From: Robiginitalea aurantiaca
GTDB taxonomy: Bacteria; Bacteroidota; Bacteroidia; Flavobacteriales; Flavobacteriaceae
Assembly (NCBI RefSeq): GCF_030380815.1
Contig: NZ_JAUDUY010000003.1
Coordinates: 186,001-250,000 of the forward strand
DNA length: 64,000 bases
Direction of reading: 5' to 3'
Part shown: one piece after another, positions 50,676 through 60,270 of the stretch
How the letters are laid out: each line of letters opens with the position of its first letter
How positions within the stretch are numbered: position 1 is the stretch's first letter
The notes under the pieces: model-generated
The model's database searches: none
What the model saw: the letters and a program-made list of their open reading frames with translations, nothing else
Told to the model about the DNA's origin: nothing
Program-made: the position numbers and the translations under genes

Positions 50676-52223
50676 ATGGCAAAGCAAGAAGACGATTTTA
50701 AGAAAGTTATTTCACATGCCAAGGAATATGGCTATGTGACGCAGTCCAGTGAGATCTACGACGGTTTAAGTGCCGTTTATGACTATACTCAGAATGGGGC
50801 GGAACTCAAGAAGAATATTCGGGAATACTGGTGGCAGGCCATGGTTCAGCTTAACGAAAACATTGTTGGCATAGATGCGGCGATCTTTATGCACCCGACT
50901 ACCTGGAAGGCATCCGGTCATATAGATGCCTTTAACGATCCGCTGATCGATAATAAAGACTCCAAAAAACGATACCGGGCCGACGTGCTTATTGAAGACT
51001 ATGTCGGTAAACTCGAAGGTAAGATTGAAAAGGAGGTCGCCAAAGCGGGAAAGCGATTCGGAGCCGCATTTGACCGCGATCAGTTCCTGAGCACGAATCC
51101 AAGGGTTTTGAAGTATCAGGAGCAGGCCACTGACATCCTCAAACGCATGGGGCGTTCCCTGGAAGCAGAAGATCTCGCCGACGTTAAAGCGCTGATTGAA
51201 GAACTGGAAATAGCCTGTCCGGTATCCGGTTCACGTAACTGGACCGATGTAAAGCAATTCAACCTGATGTTTGGTACGCGCCTTGGCGCCACGGCTGAAT
51301 CCTCAATGGAGCTCTTCCTCAGACCAGAGACGGCACAGGGAATCTTTGTGAATTTTCTCAATGTCCAGAAATCCGGACGGATGAAAATTCCTTTTGGAAT
51401 TGCACAGGTGGGTAAGGCTTTCAGAAATGAAATCGTCGCCCGTCAATTCATCTTCAGGATGCGGGAGTTTGAGCAGATGGAAATGCAGTTTTTTATACGG
51501 CCCGGATCTCAGAAAGAGTGGTATGAACACTGGAAGGAAGCCCGAATGAAATGGCATCTCTCCCTGGGAATGGGTAAAGAGTTGTATCGCTTTCACGATC
51601 ACGAGAAACTGGCCCATTACGCCGATGCAGCCTCTGATATTGAGTTCAGGTTCCCTTTTGGATTTAAAGAACTCGAGGGCATTCACTCCAGGACGGATTT
51701 TGACCTTTCGAGCCATGAAAATTTCTCAGGGAGGAAACTCCAGTACTTTGATCCGGAACTTGGGGAGCACTATGTCCCATATGTCGTTGAGACATCCATT
51801 GGCCTGGATCGGATGTTCCTGGCTGTTTTTTCAAATGCGCTATGTGAAGAACAACTGGATGATGGTTCCACACGTACCGTCCTTCGTATTCCCGCGGTAC
51901 TGGCTCCTGTAAAGGCGGCTGTTCTGCCCTTGGTAAAGAAAGACGGCCTTCCCGAGCTCGCCCATGAAATTATTGGAGCGTTGAAATGGGATTTTATGGT
52001 ACAATACGATGAAAAAGATGCTATTGGCCGCCGATACCGACGCCAGGATGCTGCCGGAACCCCGTTTTGTATTACCGTCGATCACCAGACCCTTGAGGAT
52101 CGAACCGTTACGCTGCGATACAGGGATACCATGGAACAGAAAAGACTATCCATAGCTGAATTAAAGGATACGATCCAGAAAGAGGTGGGCTTCAAAGAGT
52201 GGTTGCAAAAGGCCGGGTTCTAA
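50676..52223 (+). CDS. glyS: Glycyl-tRNA synthetase (dimeric alpha2 type)
   Basis: 515-residue class II synthetase that charges tRNA-Gly, of the alpha2 type found in archaea, eukaryotes and some bacteria, not the alpha2beta2 glyQ/glyS type. Class II motif 2 is around QVGKAFRNEIVARQFIFRMREFEQME; motif 3 around TSIGLDRMFLAVF; the substrate loop includes RPETAQGIFVNFLNV. The C-terminal anticodon domain carries IPAVLAPVKAAVLPLVKKDG. Complete. A -7 box lies 4 bases before the ATG. The last four bases overlap the convergent TonB receptor gene. Confidence 0.96.
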   Translation: MAKQEDDFKKVISHAKEYGYVTQSSEIYDGLSAVYDYTQNGAELKKNIREYWWQAMVQLNENIVGIDAAIFMHPTTWKASGHIDAFNDPLIDNKDSKKRYRADVLIEDYVGKLEGKIEKEVAKAGKRFGAAFDRDQFLSTNPRVLKYQEQATDILKRMGRSLEAEDLADVKALIEELEIACPVSGSRNWTDVKQFNLMFGTRLGATAESSMELFLRPETAQGIFVNFLNVQKSGRMKIPFGIAQVGKAFRNEIVARQFIFRMREFEQMEMQFFIRPGSQKEWYEHWKEARMKWHLSLGMGKELYRFHDHEKLAHYADAASDIEFRFPFGFKELEGIHSRTDFDLSSHENFSGRKLQYFDPELGEHYVPYVVETSIGLDRMFLAVFSNALCEEQLDDGSTRTVLRIPAVLAPVKAAVLPLVKKDGLPELAHEIIGALKWDFMVQYDEKDAIGRRYRRQDAAGTPFCITVDHQTLEDRTVTLRYRDTMEQKRLSIAELKDTIQKEVGFKEWLQKAGF

Positions 52224-54304
52224 AGGGGGTAAAGGAGTAAAATACCCACGTAGTAATTCCGACCATTCCCGGGATAGTAATACCGGGGCTCCGAACCGCC
52301 AAAGCTCGTTGCATTTATTAAGACCGAACTGGCATAGCGGGTGTCAAAGATATTGTTTAAGCCCATTTCAAGACTTATATTCAGCTTGGGTCCCAATTGG
52401 GCTCGATACCCAAGCTGTGTGTTAAAAAGGTTGTAGGCATCGCTGTACAGTGATGCGCTGTCTGTCAATGGAATCGCATCTACAAACTGATAACTCGTAT
52501 TCCAAAACCAACCGCGATCCGAGTTTAACTGCAGGCCACTGTATATCCTGTGTTTCGGGACACCGGTAAGGGGATTGCCTGAAAAATCTGAATCTTCTGT
52601 TTTAAAATCCACAAAAACATGGTCGTTCAGCGTGTATGAAAGAAAAGGGCTCAGGCTCCAACTGCTGCCCAGCCTCATAAAATATTGTAGGCTTATTTCG
52701 ATTCCGCGGTGACGCGTTTTCCCTGCATTTCGCCCAATAAATTCATCCTCCCCTACACGCTGGGCGACCAGCAGGTCTGATATGTCCATCTGGTAGAGCG
52801 CAATAGTCCCCTGCAGGCGTTTTTTCAACCAAAATCCCGTCCCTCCGATTTCATAGTTCACGCCTTTTTCCTGACTGATTTCCGGATTTATGACCCCATC
52901 CGGGGTCAGGGATTCCTCCAGGGAGGGGTTGCTGAACCCGCGACTGATATTCAGGTAAACCCAGGAGTATCCTCCAATGGAATACTTCAGGTCCAGGCTG
53001 GGCATTAGAACCGGGTCAAAGTCGCGGGTAGCACTTCGATTGTCGGCGCCTTCCAGGAACTGATCCCTGAAGTCGTATTTTGTTTTGTTGAGGGTAACCC
53101 CTGCCTGGGCTTTAAGTCTTTCCGTAACCTGCCAGTGGAATTGGGCAAAGGCATAGAGCTGGTTCCTGAATTCTTTGTTCCGGCTCAGCTGTTCGCCCTG
53201 GAGGCTTCCATTACCCTCGTTTTCGCGATAGAGGTTTTCAAAAGTAGACCAGGTGTATTCATCCCGGTAGTTTTCAAAACCAAATACGGCCCGTGTCTTT
53301 TCTGCCTCACCGCCAAGGTCAATCGAAAAAACAGAGCGGAAACCATACCCCAGGGTGGATTCATCGAGGATATTAAAAGGGCGGGGTTCATAGTGGTCGA
53401 GGTAGCTCAGGAAGAGACTGGTAGTATTTTCGAATCCGGATCCCAGGCTGATCACATCTGAAAGCCCCACCAGAGTGTACTTATTGGCCTCAAACCCTTT
53501 GGCGGCCTTCCAGTTGGCCGCGGCCTGCGTAGGATCGGTCTCGTAGTCTGTGCGTCCCAGCGAGCTTGGTATTTGAGCCGTATAGTCGATATAGTTTACC
53601 AGAAGGTTAAACCGATGCGATTCTCCTGCGGCCATCCCGAAATTCATCAGGATACCATCGCGCTTAAAGGAATTGTTTTCCCGATACCCCTGGGTGGTCA
53701 TGTGGTTGTATCGGATCTCAGCACTTGTTTTCTCTCCCTGATGGTTCAGGCTAAGATTATTTTTAAACAGGCCGTAAGAACCAAAACTACTCCGGTTCCG
53801 CAATAGTGTCCCCTCCTGATTCGCAGGGTCGGATTGAAGTAAAATGGCGCCACCCAGGGCCGCGCCATAACTGCCGGATTTTGGCCCTTTGACGACCCGG
53901 ATGGTGCTGAGGTTCTCCAGATCAAAGGCCTCGAGAGCGGAAACGCCAGTTCCGTTGGTCACGGGAATGTCGTTGTAGTACATTCTGAGCTTATCCGTGC
54001 CAAATGGCGTTCGGGCCCCAACGCCCCGAATCGTTATCCGGTTTGTGTTGAGGGCACCGGAAAGAAAATACACCCCCGGAATTTGATTAAAAGTACCCGC
54101 GAAGTCAATAGGACTTTGAGTGCTAATCGCTTTTTCGGTTAGAAGGTCAGAGGGGACGATTCCCAAACTTGGCGGGCCCTGCCGTTCCACTCCCAGAACC
54201 ACCTCTTTCAAATAAGTGACCGAGTCCGCGGGTTGTTCCTGTCCATGGGTTGTCAGGGTACAAAGGCATATTGTGATAAGCCATACGAACAAGGTGTTTC
54301 TCAT
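52220..54304 (-). CDS. TonB-dependent receptor, siderophore (FecA-like) type
   Basis: 694-residue outer-membrane receptor. Signal peptide to about residue 21 (TLTTHGQ), no carboxypeptidase-like domain, plug at about 30-165 with NRITIRGVGARTPFGTDKLRMYYNDIPV and GPKSGSYGAALGGAILL, then a 22-strand-type barrel ending GILLLYPL. The YNDIPVT and TRHRGIEISLQY segments are typical of iron-citrate/siderophore receptors (FecA and relatives); iron uptake is inferred. No sigma/anti-sigma or TonB gene is adjacent. A perfect -7 box lies 40 bases upstream of the ATG. Overlaps glyS by 4 bases. Confidence 0.92.
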   Translation of the reverse strand: MRNTLFVWLITICLCTLTTHGQEQPADSVTYLKEVVLGVERQGPPSLGIVPSDLLTEKAISTQSPIDFAGTFNQIPGVYFLSGALNTNRITIRGVGARTPFGTDKLRMYYNDIPVTNGTGVSALEAFDLENLSTIRVVKGPKSGSYGAALGGAILLQSDPANQEGTLLRNRSSFGSYGLFKNNLSLNHQGEKTSAEIRYNHMTTQGYRENNSFKRDGILMNFGMAAGESHRFNLLVNYIDYTAQIPSSLGRTDYETDPTQAAANWKAAKGFEANKYTLVGLSDVISLGSGFENTTSLFLSYLDHYEPRPFNILDESTLGYGFRSVFSIDLGGEAEKTRAVFGFENYRDEYTWSTFENLYRENEGNGSLQGEQLSRNKEFRNQLYAFAQFHWQVTERLKAQAGVTLNKTKYDFRDQFLEGADNRSATRDFDPVLMPSLDLKYSIGGYSWVYLNISRGFSNPSLEESLTPDGVINPEISQEKGVNYEIGGTGFWLKKRLQGTIALYQMDISDLLVAQRVGEDEFIGRNAGKTRHRGIEISLQYFMRLGSSWSLSPFLSYTLNDHVFVDFKTEDSDFSGNPLTGVPKHRIYSGLQLNSDRGWFWNTSYQFVDAIPLTDSASLYSDAYNLFNTQLGYRAQLGPKLNISLEMGLNNIFDTRYASSVLINATSFGGSEPRYYYPGNGRNYYVGILLLYPL

Positions 54305-54344
54305 GAAATACGCTGATTATTACAGGAGCTTTTGGCACCCAAAG

Positions 54345-54352
54345 CAAAGGTA
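54345..54352 (-). promoter_or_regulatory. -7 promoter element for the FecA-like receptor gene
   Basis: Minus-strand TACCTTTG, exact TAnnTTTG match, 40 bases before the ATG at 54304. I saw no Fur-like palindrome nearby. Confidence 0.55.
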
Positions 54353-54408
54353 GGGACTTCCCGGGAACCGGAAGGGGTTCCTGGTTTCTTAAGCTGTATG
54401 GGATTCCC

Positions 54409-54416
54409 TATTTTTG
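54409..54416 (+). promoter_or_regulatory. -7 promoter element for exodeoxyribonuclease III
   Basis: TATTTTTG, exact match. Its last three bases are the TTG that would be the longest possible start of the gene, which therefore cannot be used from this promoter. Confidence 0.6.
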
Positions 54417-54431
54417 GGCAAAGAAAAAAAA

Positions 54432-55193
54432 TTGAGAATAGCTTCATACAATGTAAACGGAATCCGTGCGGCAATTCGAAAGGGTTTTTTGGATTGGTTG
54501 GTGAGCGCAGACCCCGATGTCATTTGTCTTCAGGAAATCAAGGCGATGGAGGACCAATTGGATTTAGACCTGTTTAGTGCGGCCGGATATCCGTATCACT
54601 ATTGGTTTCCAGCTGAAAAAAAAGGGTATAGCGGCGTGGCAATCCTGAGCCGTCAAAAGCCCGATCAGGTTGTTAAGGGAACGGGAATACCCTATATGGA
54701 TATCGAAGGACGGAACATCCGGGCGGATTTCAACGGGGTTTCTGTCATGAGCCTGTACATTCCATCCGGGACCAATATCCAGAGACTGGATCACAAACTC
54801 CGGTATATGGATGATTTTCAGCAGTACATCGACACGCTGAAAGCGGACAAACCGAACCTGGTGATCTGCGGGGATTACAATATATGCCACCAGGCAATCG
54901 ATATCCACGACCCAGTGCGGAATAAGAATGTATCTGGTTTCCTCCCCGTGGAGCGGGAATGGATAGGAAATTTTTTGGATAGCGGGTTTATCGATAGTTT
55001 CAGGCACTTTAATTCGGCTCCCCATAATTATACATGGTGGACCTACAGGGCCGGCGCGCGTGAAAGAAACAAGGGTTGGCGACTGGATTACGGGATGGTT
55101 TCAAATACCCTGAAAGATTCCCTGGAACGCTCCGTAATACTTTCCGGGGCCGTCCATAGCGACCACTGCCCCATCTTACTTGAGTTGAATTAA
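54432..55193 (+). CDS. xth: Exodeoxyribonuclease III (AP endonuclease)
   Basis: 253-residue base-excision repair enzyme that cuts at abasic sites and has 3'-5' exonuclease activity. The domain opens with RIASYNVNGIRAAIRKGF, then ICLQEIKAMEDQLD (metal Glu), GVAILSRQKPD, VICGDYNICHQAIDIHDP and the closing RLDYGMV...HSDHCPILLEL. Complete. The start is the TTG at 54432: it follows an A-rich stretch GCAAAGAAAAAAAA and leaves 15 bases after the -7 box, whereas the TTG at 54414 lies inside that box. The aldo/keto reductase gene follows 21 bases later, probably on the same message. Confidence 0.93.
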   Translation: MRIASYNVNGIRAAIRKGFLDWLVSADPDVICLQEIKAMEDQLDLDLFSAAGYPYHYWFPAEKKGYSGVAILSRQKPDQVVKGTGIPYMDIEGRNIRADFNGVSVMSLYIPSGTNIQRLDHKLRYMDDFQQYIDTLKADKPNLVICGDYNICHQAIDIHDPVRNKNVSGFLPVEREWIGNFLDSGFIDSFRHFNSAPHNYTWWTYRAGARERNKGWRLDYGMVSNTLKDSLERSVILSGAVHSDHCPILLELN

Positions 55194-55214
55194 TCGATTT
55201 TTAAAACAACAGTA

Positions 55215-56255
55215 TTGGAATACACTAAACTGCCGAAAACAGAGATACGCGTTAGCCGAATCTGCCTTGGGACCATGACCTGGGGCCGCCAAAACACAGA
55301 GTTGGAAGGACATGCCCAGATGGATTACGCCTTCGAAAAAGGGATTAACTTCTTCGATACTGCGGAGCTCTACCCTGTTCCTGCCCACAAGGACCGCTAC
55401 GCGGATACAGAAAAAATCATAGGCAACTGGTTTCGCAAAAGCGGGAAACGAAAGGACATCGTGCTGGCCAGTAAAATTGCCGGACCGGCTCCCTTTACTG
55501 AATTTATCCGAACCAGCGGATTTCATCCCAAAGCAATAGTCGAGGCCGTAGAAGGCAGTCTGTCCCGATTGCAGACAGATTATATCGACCTGTACCAGTT
55601 GCACTGGCCCGAGCGCACGACGAATTATTTTGGCCAGCGGGGGTTCAAAGCCGATCCTGAAGAGACCTGGAAGGATAATATCCGCGAGGTTCTCGAAACC
55701 TTAAAAGCCCTTGTGCAGGAAGGAAAGATAAGGCAGGTGGGGCTTTCCAATGAAACCCCCTGGGGAGTGATGCGGTTTCTGGAAGAGGCCCGGGCCGACG
55801 AGGAGTTACCCCGAATGATCACGATTCAAAACCCGTACAGCCTGCTCAACAGGCTCTTTGAAGTCGGATTGAGTGAGGTTTCACTCCGGTCGGAAATTGG
55901 TTTGCTCGCCTATTCCCCCCTGGGGTTTGGCACCCTTAGCGGGAAGTACCTGGGCGGGAAGAAGCCTGAAAATGCACGTGTCACCCTTTTTCCAAATTAC
56001 AACAGATACAGCAATCCCAGATCCGTGGAAGCTACAATGGCCTATGCGGAAATAGCCGGGCGACATGGGCTTTCGCTTACCCAGATGGCGCTTGCCTTTG
56101 TGAACAGCAGGCCTTTTCTGACCAGTAATATCATAGGTGCTACCAGTATGGACCAACTCAGGGAGAATATCAGCAGTATCGATATTCATTTGGGGAAAGA
56201 AATTCTGGAGGAAATCGAGCGGGTTCACGAATCCCTGCCTAATCCGGCGCCCTAA
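55215..56255 (+). CDS. NADP(H)-dependent aldo/keto reductase (Tas-like)
   Basis: 346-residue TIM-barrel oxidoreductase similar to E. coli Tas. Catalytic-region motifs: CLGTMTWGRQNTELEGHAQ (substrate loop), FDTAELYPVP with the catalytic Asp and Tyr, LASKIAG with Lys, and DLYQLHWPER with His. C-terminal NADP-binding segment IIGATSMDQLRENIS. The start codon is TTG at 55215: MEYTKLPKTEIRV is the normal family N-terminus and no ATG is available. Physiological substrate unknown. Confidence 0.92.
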   Translation: MEYTKLPKTEIRVSRICLGTMTWGRQNTELEGHAQMDYAFEKGINFFDTAELYPVPAHKDRYADTEKIIGNWFRKSGKRKDIVLASKIAGPAPFTEFIRTSGFHPKAIVEAVEGSLSRLQTDYIDLYQLHWPERTTNYFGQRGFKADPEETWKDNIREVLETLKALVQEGKIRQVGLSNETPWGVMRFLEEARADEELPRMITIQNPYSLLNRLFEVGLSEVSLRSEIGLLAYSPLGFGTLSGKYLGGKKPENARVTLFPNYNRYSNPRSVEATMAYAEIAGRHGLSLTQMALAFVNSRPFLTSNIIGATSMDQLRENISSIDIHLGKEILEEIERVHESLPNPAP

Positions 56256-56273
56256 CTTCGCGGTGCAAATAAA

Positions 56274-57656
56274 TTAAGGTTGTTGGCGCGGAGTTGCGCC
56301 AAAAAGCGAGCGTACCAAATCCTCTACCCTGGCAACGCGCCGGACCTCAATCGTCTGTGTTTTTTCAGGAACAGAGGCGTGGGATGAAACGTAAATAACG
56401 GAGAGCCCCAGTTTTTCAGCCTCTGTAATCCGTTGCCCGATGCGCGGAACGGGCCGGATTTCGCCTGCGAGCCCGACTTCGGCAGCGAAACAACAGTCCC
56501 TGGGTATGGGGAGGTCCGCGTTACTCGACAAGATAGCCGCCAATACAGCCAGGTCAATAGCAGGGTCGTCTACCTGTATTCCTCCTGTGATATTTAAAAA
56601 CACATCTTTGGCTGCGAGTTTAAAGCCCGCCCTTTTTTCAAGTACGGCCAGGAGCATATTCAAACGTCGGGGAGGAAAACCTGTTGCCGAGCGCTGAGGC
56701 GTTCCGTATACGGCCGAACTTACCAGGGCCTGAATTTCAATCAGGAGGGGACGGACTCCTTCAAGGGTCGCGGCAATTGCCGTGCCGCTCAGGGCTTCCC
56801 TGTTTTGAGACAACAGCAACTGAGATGGATTTGCCACCGGGCGCAGCCCATCGGCCTGCATTTCGTAAATCCCCAGTTCTGCAGTGGAGCCAAAACGATT
56901 TTTGAGACCCCGGAGTATCCGAAAAACATGATTTCGGTCGCCTTCAAACTGAAGCACGGTATCTACCATATGCTCCAGGATTTTAGGACCTGCAATACTG
57001 CCATCTTTTGTGATATGACCGATCAGGACTACCGGGGTGTTGGATTCTTTTGCAAAACGAATAAGCTCTGCGGTACATTCCCGAATTTGCGACACACTTC
57101 CGGGAGTGGCCTCCAGATAATCCGAATGAAGGGTCTGAATGGAATCAACGATCAGTAGGTCGGGACGGAGGGTTTCTGCCTGCCTGAATATGTTCTGGGT
57201 GAGGGTTTCTGTAAGGATATAACAGGAATCGTTCACCGATGCGATTCGTTCACTTCGCATTTTAATCTGCCCCTGACTTTCCTCTCCTGAAATATAGAGC
57301 GTCTTTCGGGTGGATCTGAGGGCAGTTTGAAGCATTAGGGTGCTTTTGCCTATTCCGGGTTCTCCCCCGATCAGAGTGAGGGATCCGGGCACGATCCCCC
57401 CACCGAGCACCTGATCCAATTCCTTGTCTCCTGTGGGAAGGCGCATCTCTTCGCCGGCTTGAATTTCACTTATCCTGAGCGGTTTGGAGGCCCTTCTGTT
57501 CCCCGAAGCTTCTTTCCATACTGAGGGTTTGGTGGTATGCGCTACGACTTCCTCTACAATTGTATTCCACTCCTTGCAGGAGGTGCACTGTCCAACCCAT
57601 TTGGCGTATTGTGCGCCGCAAGTCTGGCAAAAGAAGGTCGTTTTGGATTTGGCCAT
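56274..57656 (-). CDS. radA: DNA repair protein RadA
   Basis: 460-residue RecA-like helicase that promotes branch migration in recombinational repair and, in competent bacteria, of incoming DNA. N-terminal zinc finger Cys10/Cys13/Cys24/Cys27, Walker A GEPGIGKST (98-106), Walker B LLIVDSIQTL, the diagnostic LKNRFGSTAELGIYEM (KNRFG), and a C-terminal Lon-protease-like domain (FLNITGGIQVDDPAIDLAV). Complete. A 7/8 -7 match lies upstream. It is convergent with the aldo/keto reductase gene, 18 bases apart. Confidence 0.97.
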   Translation of the reverse strand: MAKSKTTFFCQTCGAQYAKWVGQCTSCKEWNTIVEEVVAHTTKPSVWKEASGNRRASKPLRISEIQAGEEMRLPTGDKELDQVLGGGIVPGSLTLIGGEPGIGKSTLMLQTALRSTRKTLYISGEESQGQIKMRSERIASVNDSCYILTETLTQNIFRQAETLRPDLLIVDSIQTLHSDYLEATPGSVSQIRECTAELIRFAKESNTPVVLIGHITKDGSIAGPKILEHMVDTVLQFEGDRNHVFRILRGLKNRFGSTAELGIYEMQADGLRPVANPSQLLLSQNREALSGTAIAATLEGVRPLLIEIQALVSSAVYGTPQRSATGFPPRRLNMLLAVLEKRAGFKLAAKDVFLNITGGIQVDDPAIDLAVLAAILSSNADLPIPRDCCFAAEVGLAGEIRPVPRIGQRITEAEKLGLSVIYVSSHASVPEKTQTIEVRRVARVEDLVRSLFGATPRQQP

Positions 57657-57726
57657 AGCTGTGGAGGCATTTTGGCTAAAGATAGACCGGTATCCCCTAA
57701 TTCCAAAACAGATATTACAATCAAAT

Positions 57727-57752
57727 AAAAAACCCGGGAGGACCCGGGTTTT
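57727..57752 (-). terminator. Intrinsic terminator for the panC-panD operon end
   Basis: AAAACCCGGG, loop AGGA, CCCGGGTTTT, with further A residues on the left that become a T-run (TTTTTTATTTG) on the minus strand. It lies 20 bases after the stop of the esterase-like gene. Confidence 0.9.
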
Positions 57753-57772
57753 CCAATTAAAAAAGAGTTAGA

Positions 57773-58918
57773 TCAGAAACCGAAATCGGCTTTTAGTGCG
57801 TCCATTTTATCGATGGCCATATCCTTGGTGAGGAAATCTATTTCCTCCATTCCAAAAGCTTTTTCGAAGGTCTTCAATGCTTTTTTGGGTTCTCCGATCT
57901 GCTCGTAGTACTCCCCTTCAAAATAGAAACCGAGCATTGTTTCGGGATATTCCTGTTTGCATAAATCGGATAAGGGCTTGAGAGATTCAAAGTCATCTTT
58001 TTTACGACAGGCAGCGTAGATGGCCATAATGTCATTTAATTCGACGGGTTTGCTGAATCCGAAAATCGTTTGAATGGTCTGATATTTGTTTTCAAGGTAG
58101 TTAAAAGCGGGTTCTTCAGATGCCAGGATTTTTTTGCGGTATTCCTCTGGACTAATCGGTTTAAAGATATCAAAAGTCCGTTCCCATGCCGTTCCTATTC
58201 CAAAGGTCGCTATCGAGACTTCATTGGCTTCCGGGTATCGGTCAATGTGATAGGTAAAGTGCTCTTTTTCTATTTGTCCAAGCGCGGTATTCAGCTGGGC
58301 GAAACGCCCCTCTTCTTCGCCCAGATCCCCCTCGGCGATCAGGTGATAGAAAATGGGTTGTTCAATGGCGGCCAGACGGGCGGGGACCCGGGTTTCCATT
58401 TCCGGCGCCAAATCCGGTGAGATGCTTATAAAGGCATCGAAAATAGAACGTTCCTTAAAGAGGTAATAGTTCCCGAAGTTTGCGGTAATGTCATATCCCA
58501 CAAACATTTTAAAAGGGGCAACATTATAGGCGCTTACCATATACGGAACAATTTCCATCCCGATAAACTCAAAGAATTTTTTTCCTTTTTCTGCCGGAAG
58601 TCCTGAAGTTAATTCATATTCGCAGTCTTCTGATCTCAGATCCCCTTCACTCTGGCCAATGCCGACTACCAGCGTTTCAGGCATCCCCTGAAAGCGGCTG
58701 TGGAATTTCGAAGTAGCCACTACCTGGTCAAAGAGGTAGTCGCCATCCAGAACAATGACCAGGGGATATCTCTTATCGGGATTGTAACCTTCCGGGATAT
58801 AATATCTGACATTCCGGCGCTCCTGTAATTTAAAGGATTCAAAGATTTCCTCTTTTACCTGAGCCTTAACGGGCGTCGCAAGCCAAAGACCGATGGCAAT
58901 CAAAAAAAGACGTTTCAT
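57773..58918 (-). CDS. Exported esterase-fold protein lacking the catalytic Ser (pseudo-esterase) with TPR tail
   Basis: 381 residues: signal peptide (to about residue 20, TPVKAQ), an alpha/beta-hydrolase domain of the esterase D/Fes type (about 22-265; YYIPEGYNPDKRYPLVIVLDG, VVGIGQSEGDLRSEDCEYEL), and a helical TPR-like C-terminus (about 300-375, MLGFYFEGEYYEQIGEPKKA). Where an active enzyme has GHSLGG, this has GYDITA (residues 141-146): the nucleophile position is Asp143. The expected late His region reads NEVSIATFG with no His. It is therefore probably non-catalytic and may bind a ligand or protein. Last gene of the panC-panD-flippase-like run, 24 bases after the previous gene. Confidence 0.85.
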   Translation of the reverse strand: MKRLFLIAIGLWLATPVKAQVKEEIFESFKLQERRNVRYYIPEGYNPDKRYPLVIVLDGDYLFDQVVATSKFHSRFQGMPETLVVGIGQSEGDLRSEDCEYELTSGLPAEKGKKFFEFIGMEIVPYMVSAYNVAPFKMFVGYDITANFGNYYLFKERSIFDAFISISPDLAPEMETRVPARLAAIEQPIFYHLIAEGDLGEEEGRFAQLNTALGQIEKEHFTYHIDRYPEANEVSIATFGIGTAWERTFDIFKPISPEEYRKKILASEEPAFNYLENKYQTIQTIFGFSKPVELNDIMAIYAACRKKDDFESLKPLSDLCKQEYPETMLGFYFEGEYYEQIGEPKKALKTFEKAFGMEEIDFLTKDMAIDKMDALKADFGF

Positions 58919-58942
58919 GTACTTGATTTTGGACCAGGGGAC

Positions 58943-59914
58943 TTATTTATCCCTGTTCCATAACGGAAGCAGAAGGAAGGATATTGTGCCAAAAAGAACC
59001 ACCATCAAGGTTTGGGCGATCCACATGATCCACCCAAAGGCATCTCCCGAAACAGCACTGATTCCAAACAGGGTGATTGCCTTGCTCACTGCGATCGGAT
59101 ACAGACCGATCCCCCCATTTGTGGCAGACATGGCAAAAGCCCCGGCTACAAACGCAACCAGAAGCTGGCCGAAATTGAGGGATACAGTTTCCGGAATCGT
59201 GTATTTTATTACCCAGAACATTCCGACATAGCAGGTCCATATAAACAGGGTATGGCCTATAAAAGCCCATTTTCTGCGCATATGGAAGATGCTCATCACG
59301 CCTTCCAGCAGGCCCCGCAGGAAATCCCGTAGTTTTTGAAAGAAGGGATTCGAGGCTCTTTTCAAAAGGGCAAGGACCCCGAACAAACCACCTACACCTA
59401 CAATGATAATAGCTATTGAGCTTCCCAATCCGAGTCCACTTTCTTGTAGATATCCACTGATGATCTTTGTTTGAGAAAACAGCGCAATCAGGATTACGAT
59501 CAACAGCATAATCACGTCTATCACGCGTTCCGTTACGATGGTCCCGAATCCTTTTTGAAAAGGAACCCCTTCATATGTCGAAAGGCCGGTGGCACGCAGC
59601 ACCTCCCCGGATCTTGGAATTCCCAGATTGGCGAAATAGGCAGAGAGGACAAGAAGAAGATTGTTCCGGACCCTGGGGTGGTACCCCATGGGTTCCAGGA
59701 GGTAGTTCCAACGGATAGCTCGGGAAAGATGACTTAGAAAGCCTATTCCAAGGGAGAGCAATACCCATAGAGGATCAGCTTCCCGAATGTACTTTACAAT
59801 CTGAGAGCGGTCTTCGGGAGATGTGATCAGATAAGAATAAGCAACTAATGAAACCCCCAGGGCTATAGGGAGGATGGTCTTAAGGGCTTTTTTAGTGCGT
59901 GTTTTCAAAATCAA
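58943..59914 (-). CDS. Lysylphosphatidylglycerol synthase-like membrane protein (UPF0104/flippase-like)
   Basis: 323-residue inner-membrane protein with about eight helices, of the AglD/MprF flippase-domain family. Family motifs: [39 protein letters not shown] and [41 protein letters not shown]. The cytosolic lysyltransferase domain of MprF is absent, so lipid translocation rather than aminoacylation is the likely role; the substrate is unknown. The ATG overlaps the panD stop by 4 bases. Confidence 0.88.
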   Translation of the reverse strand: MILKTRTKKALKTILPIALGVSLVAYSYLITSPEDRSQIVKYIREADPLWVLLSLGIGFLSHLSRAIRWNYLLEPMGYHPRVRNNLLLVLSAYFANLGIPRSGEVLRATGLSTYEGVPFQKGFGTIVTERVIDVIMLLIVILIALFSQTKIISGYLQESGLGLGSSIAIIIVGVGGLFGVLALLKRASNPFFQKLRDFLRGLLEGVMSIFHMRRKWAFIGHTLFIWTCYVGMFWVIKYTIPETVSLNFGQLLVAFVAGAFAMSATNGGIGLYPIAVSKAITLFGISAVSGDAFGWIMWIAQTLMVVLFGTISFLLLPLWNRDK

Positions 59915-60261
59915 TTCAACAGGTTAGTCTCCTCGTTGGGAAAAACCAGGGCAGGGTTAAACTCCCGCGCCTGATCTATGTCCATCCAGGCATAGGTAAT
60001 GAGAATGAGAATATCTCCAACAGCCACTTTCCGGGCTGCGGCACCGTTTAAGGTAAGCTCACCGCTCCCTCTGGGTCCTGGAATGACGTAAGTTTCCAGA
60101 CGCTCTCCGTTATTGTTATTGACGATTTGAACCTTTTCGCCCTGAATTATATTGGCGGCATCCATCAGGTCCTCATCAATAGTGACGCTACCTATATAGT
60201 TCAGGTCAGCTCCTGTGACTCTGACGCGATGTATCTTGGATTTGACTACTTGAATTTGCAT
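59911..60261 (-). CDS. panD: Aspartate 1-decarboxylase
   Basis: 116-residue pyruvoyl enzyme making beta-alanine from aspartate for pantothenate. The self-processing site is YIGSVTID: cleavage before Ser25 after Gly24 gives the pyruvoyl group. [14 protein letters not shown] and [18 protein letters not shown] are standard. It is 9 bases downstream of panC, so the two last steps that join aspartate and pantoate are in one operon. Confidence 0.96.
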   Translation of the reverse strand: MQIQVVKSKIHRVRVTGADLNYIGSVTIDEDLMDAANIIQGEKVQIVNNNNGERLETYVIPGPRGSGELTLNGAAARKVAVGDILILITYAWMDIDQAREFNPALVFPNEETNLLN

Positions 60262-60270
60262 GGGGGTTTT

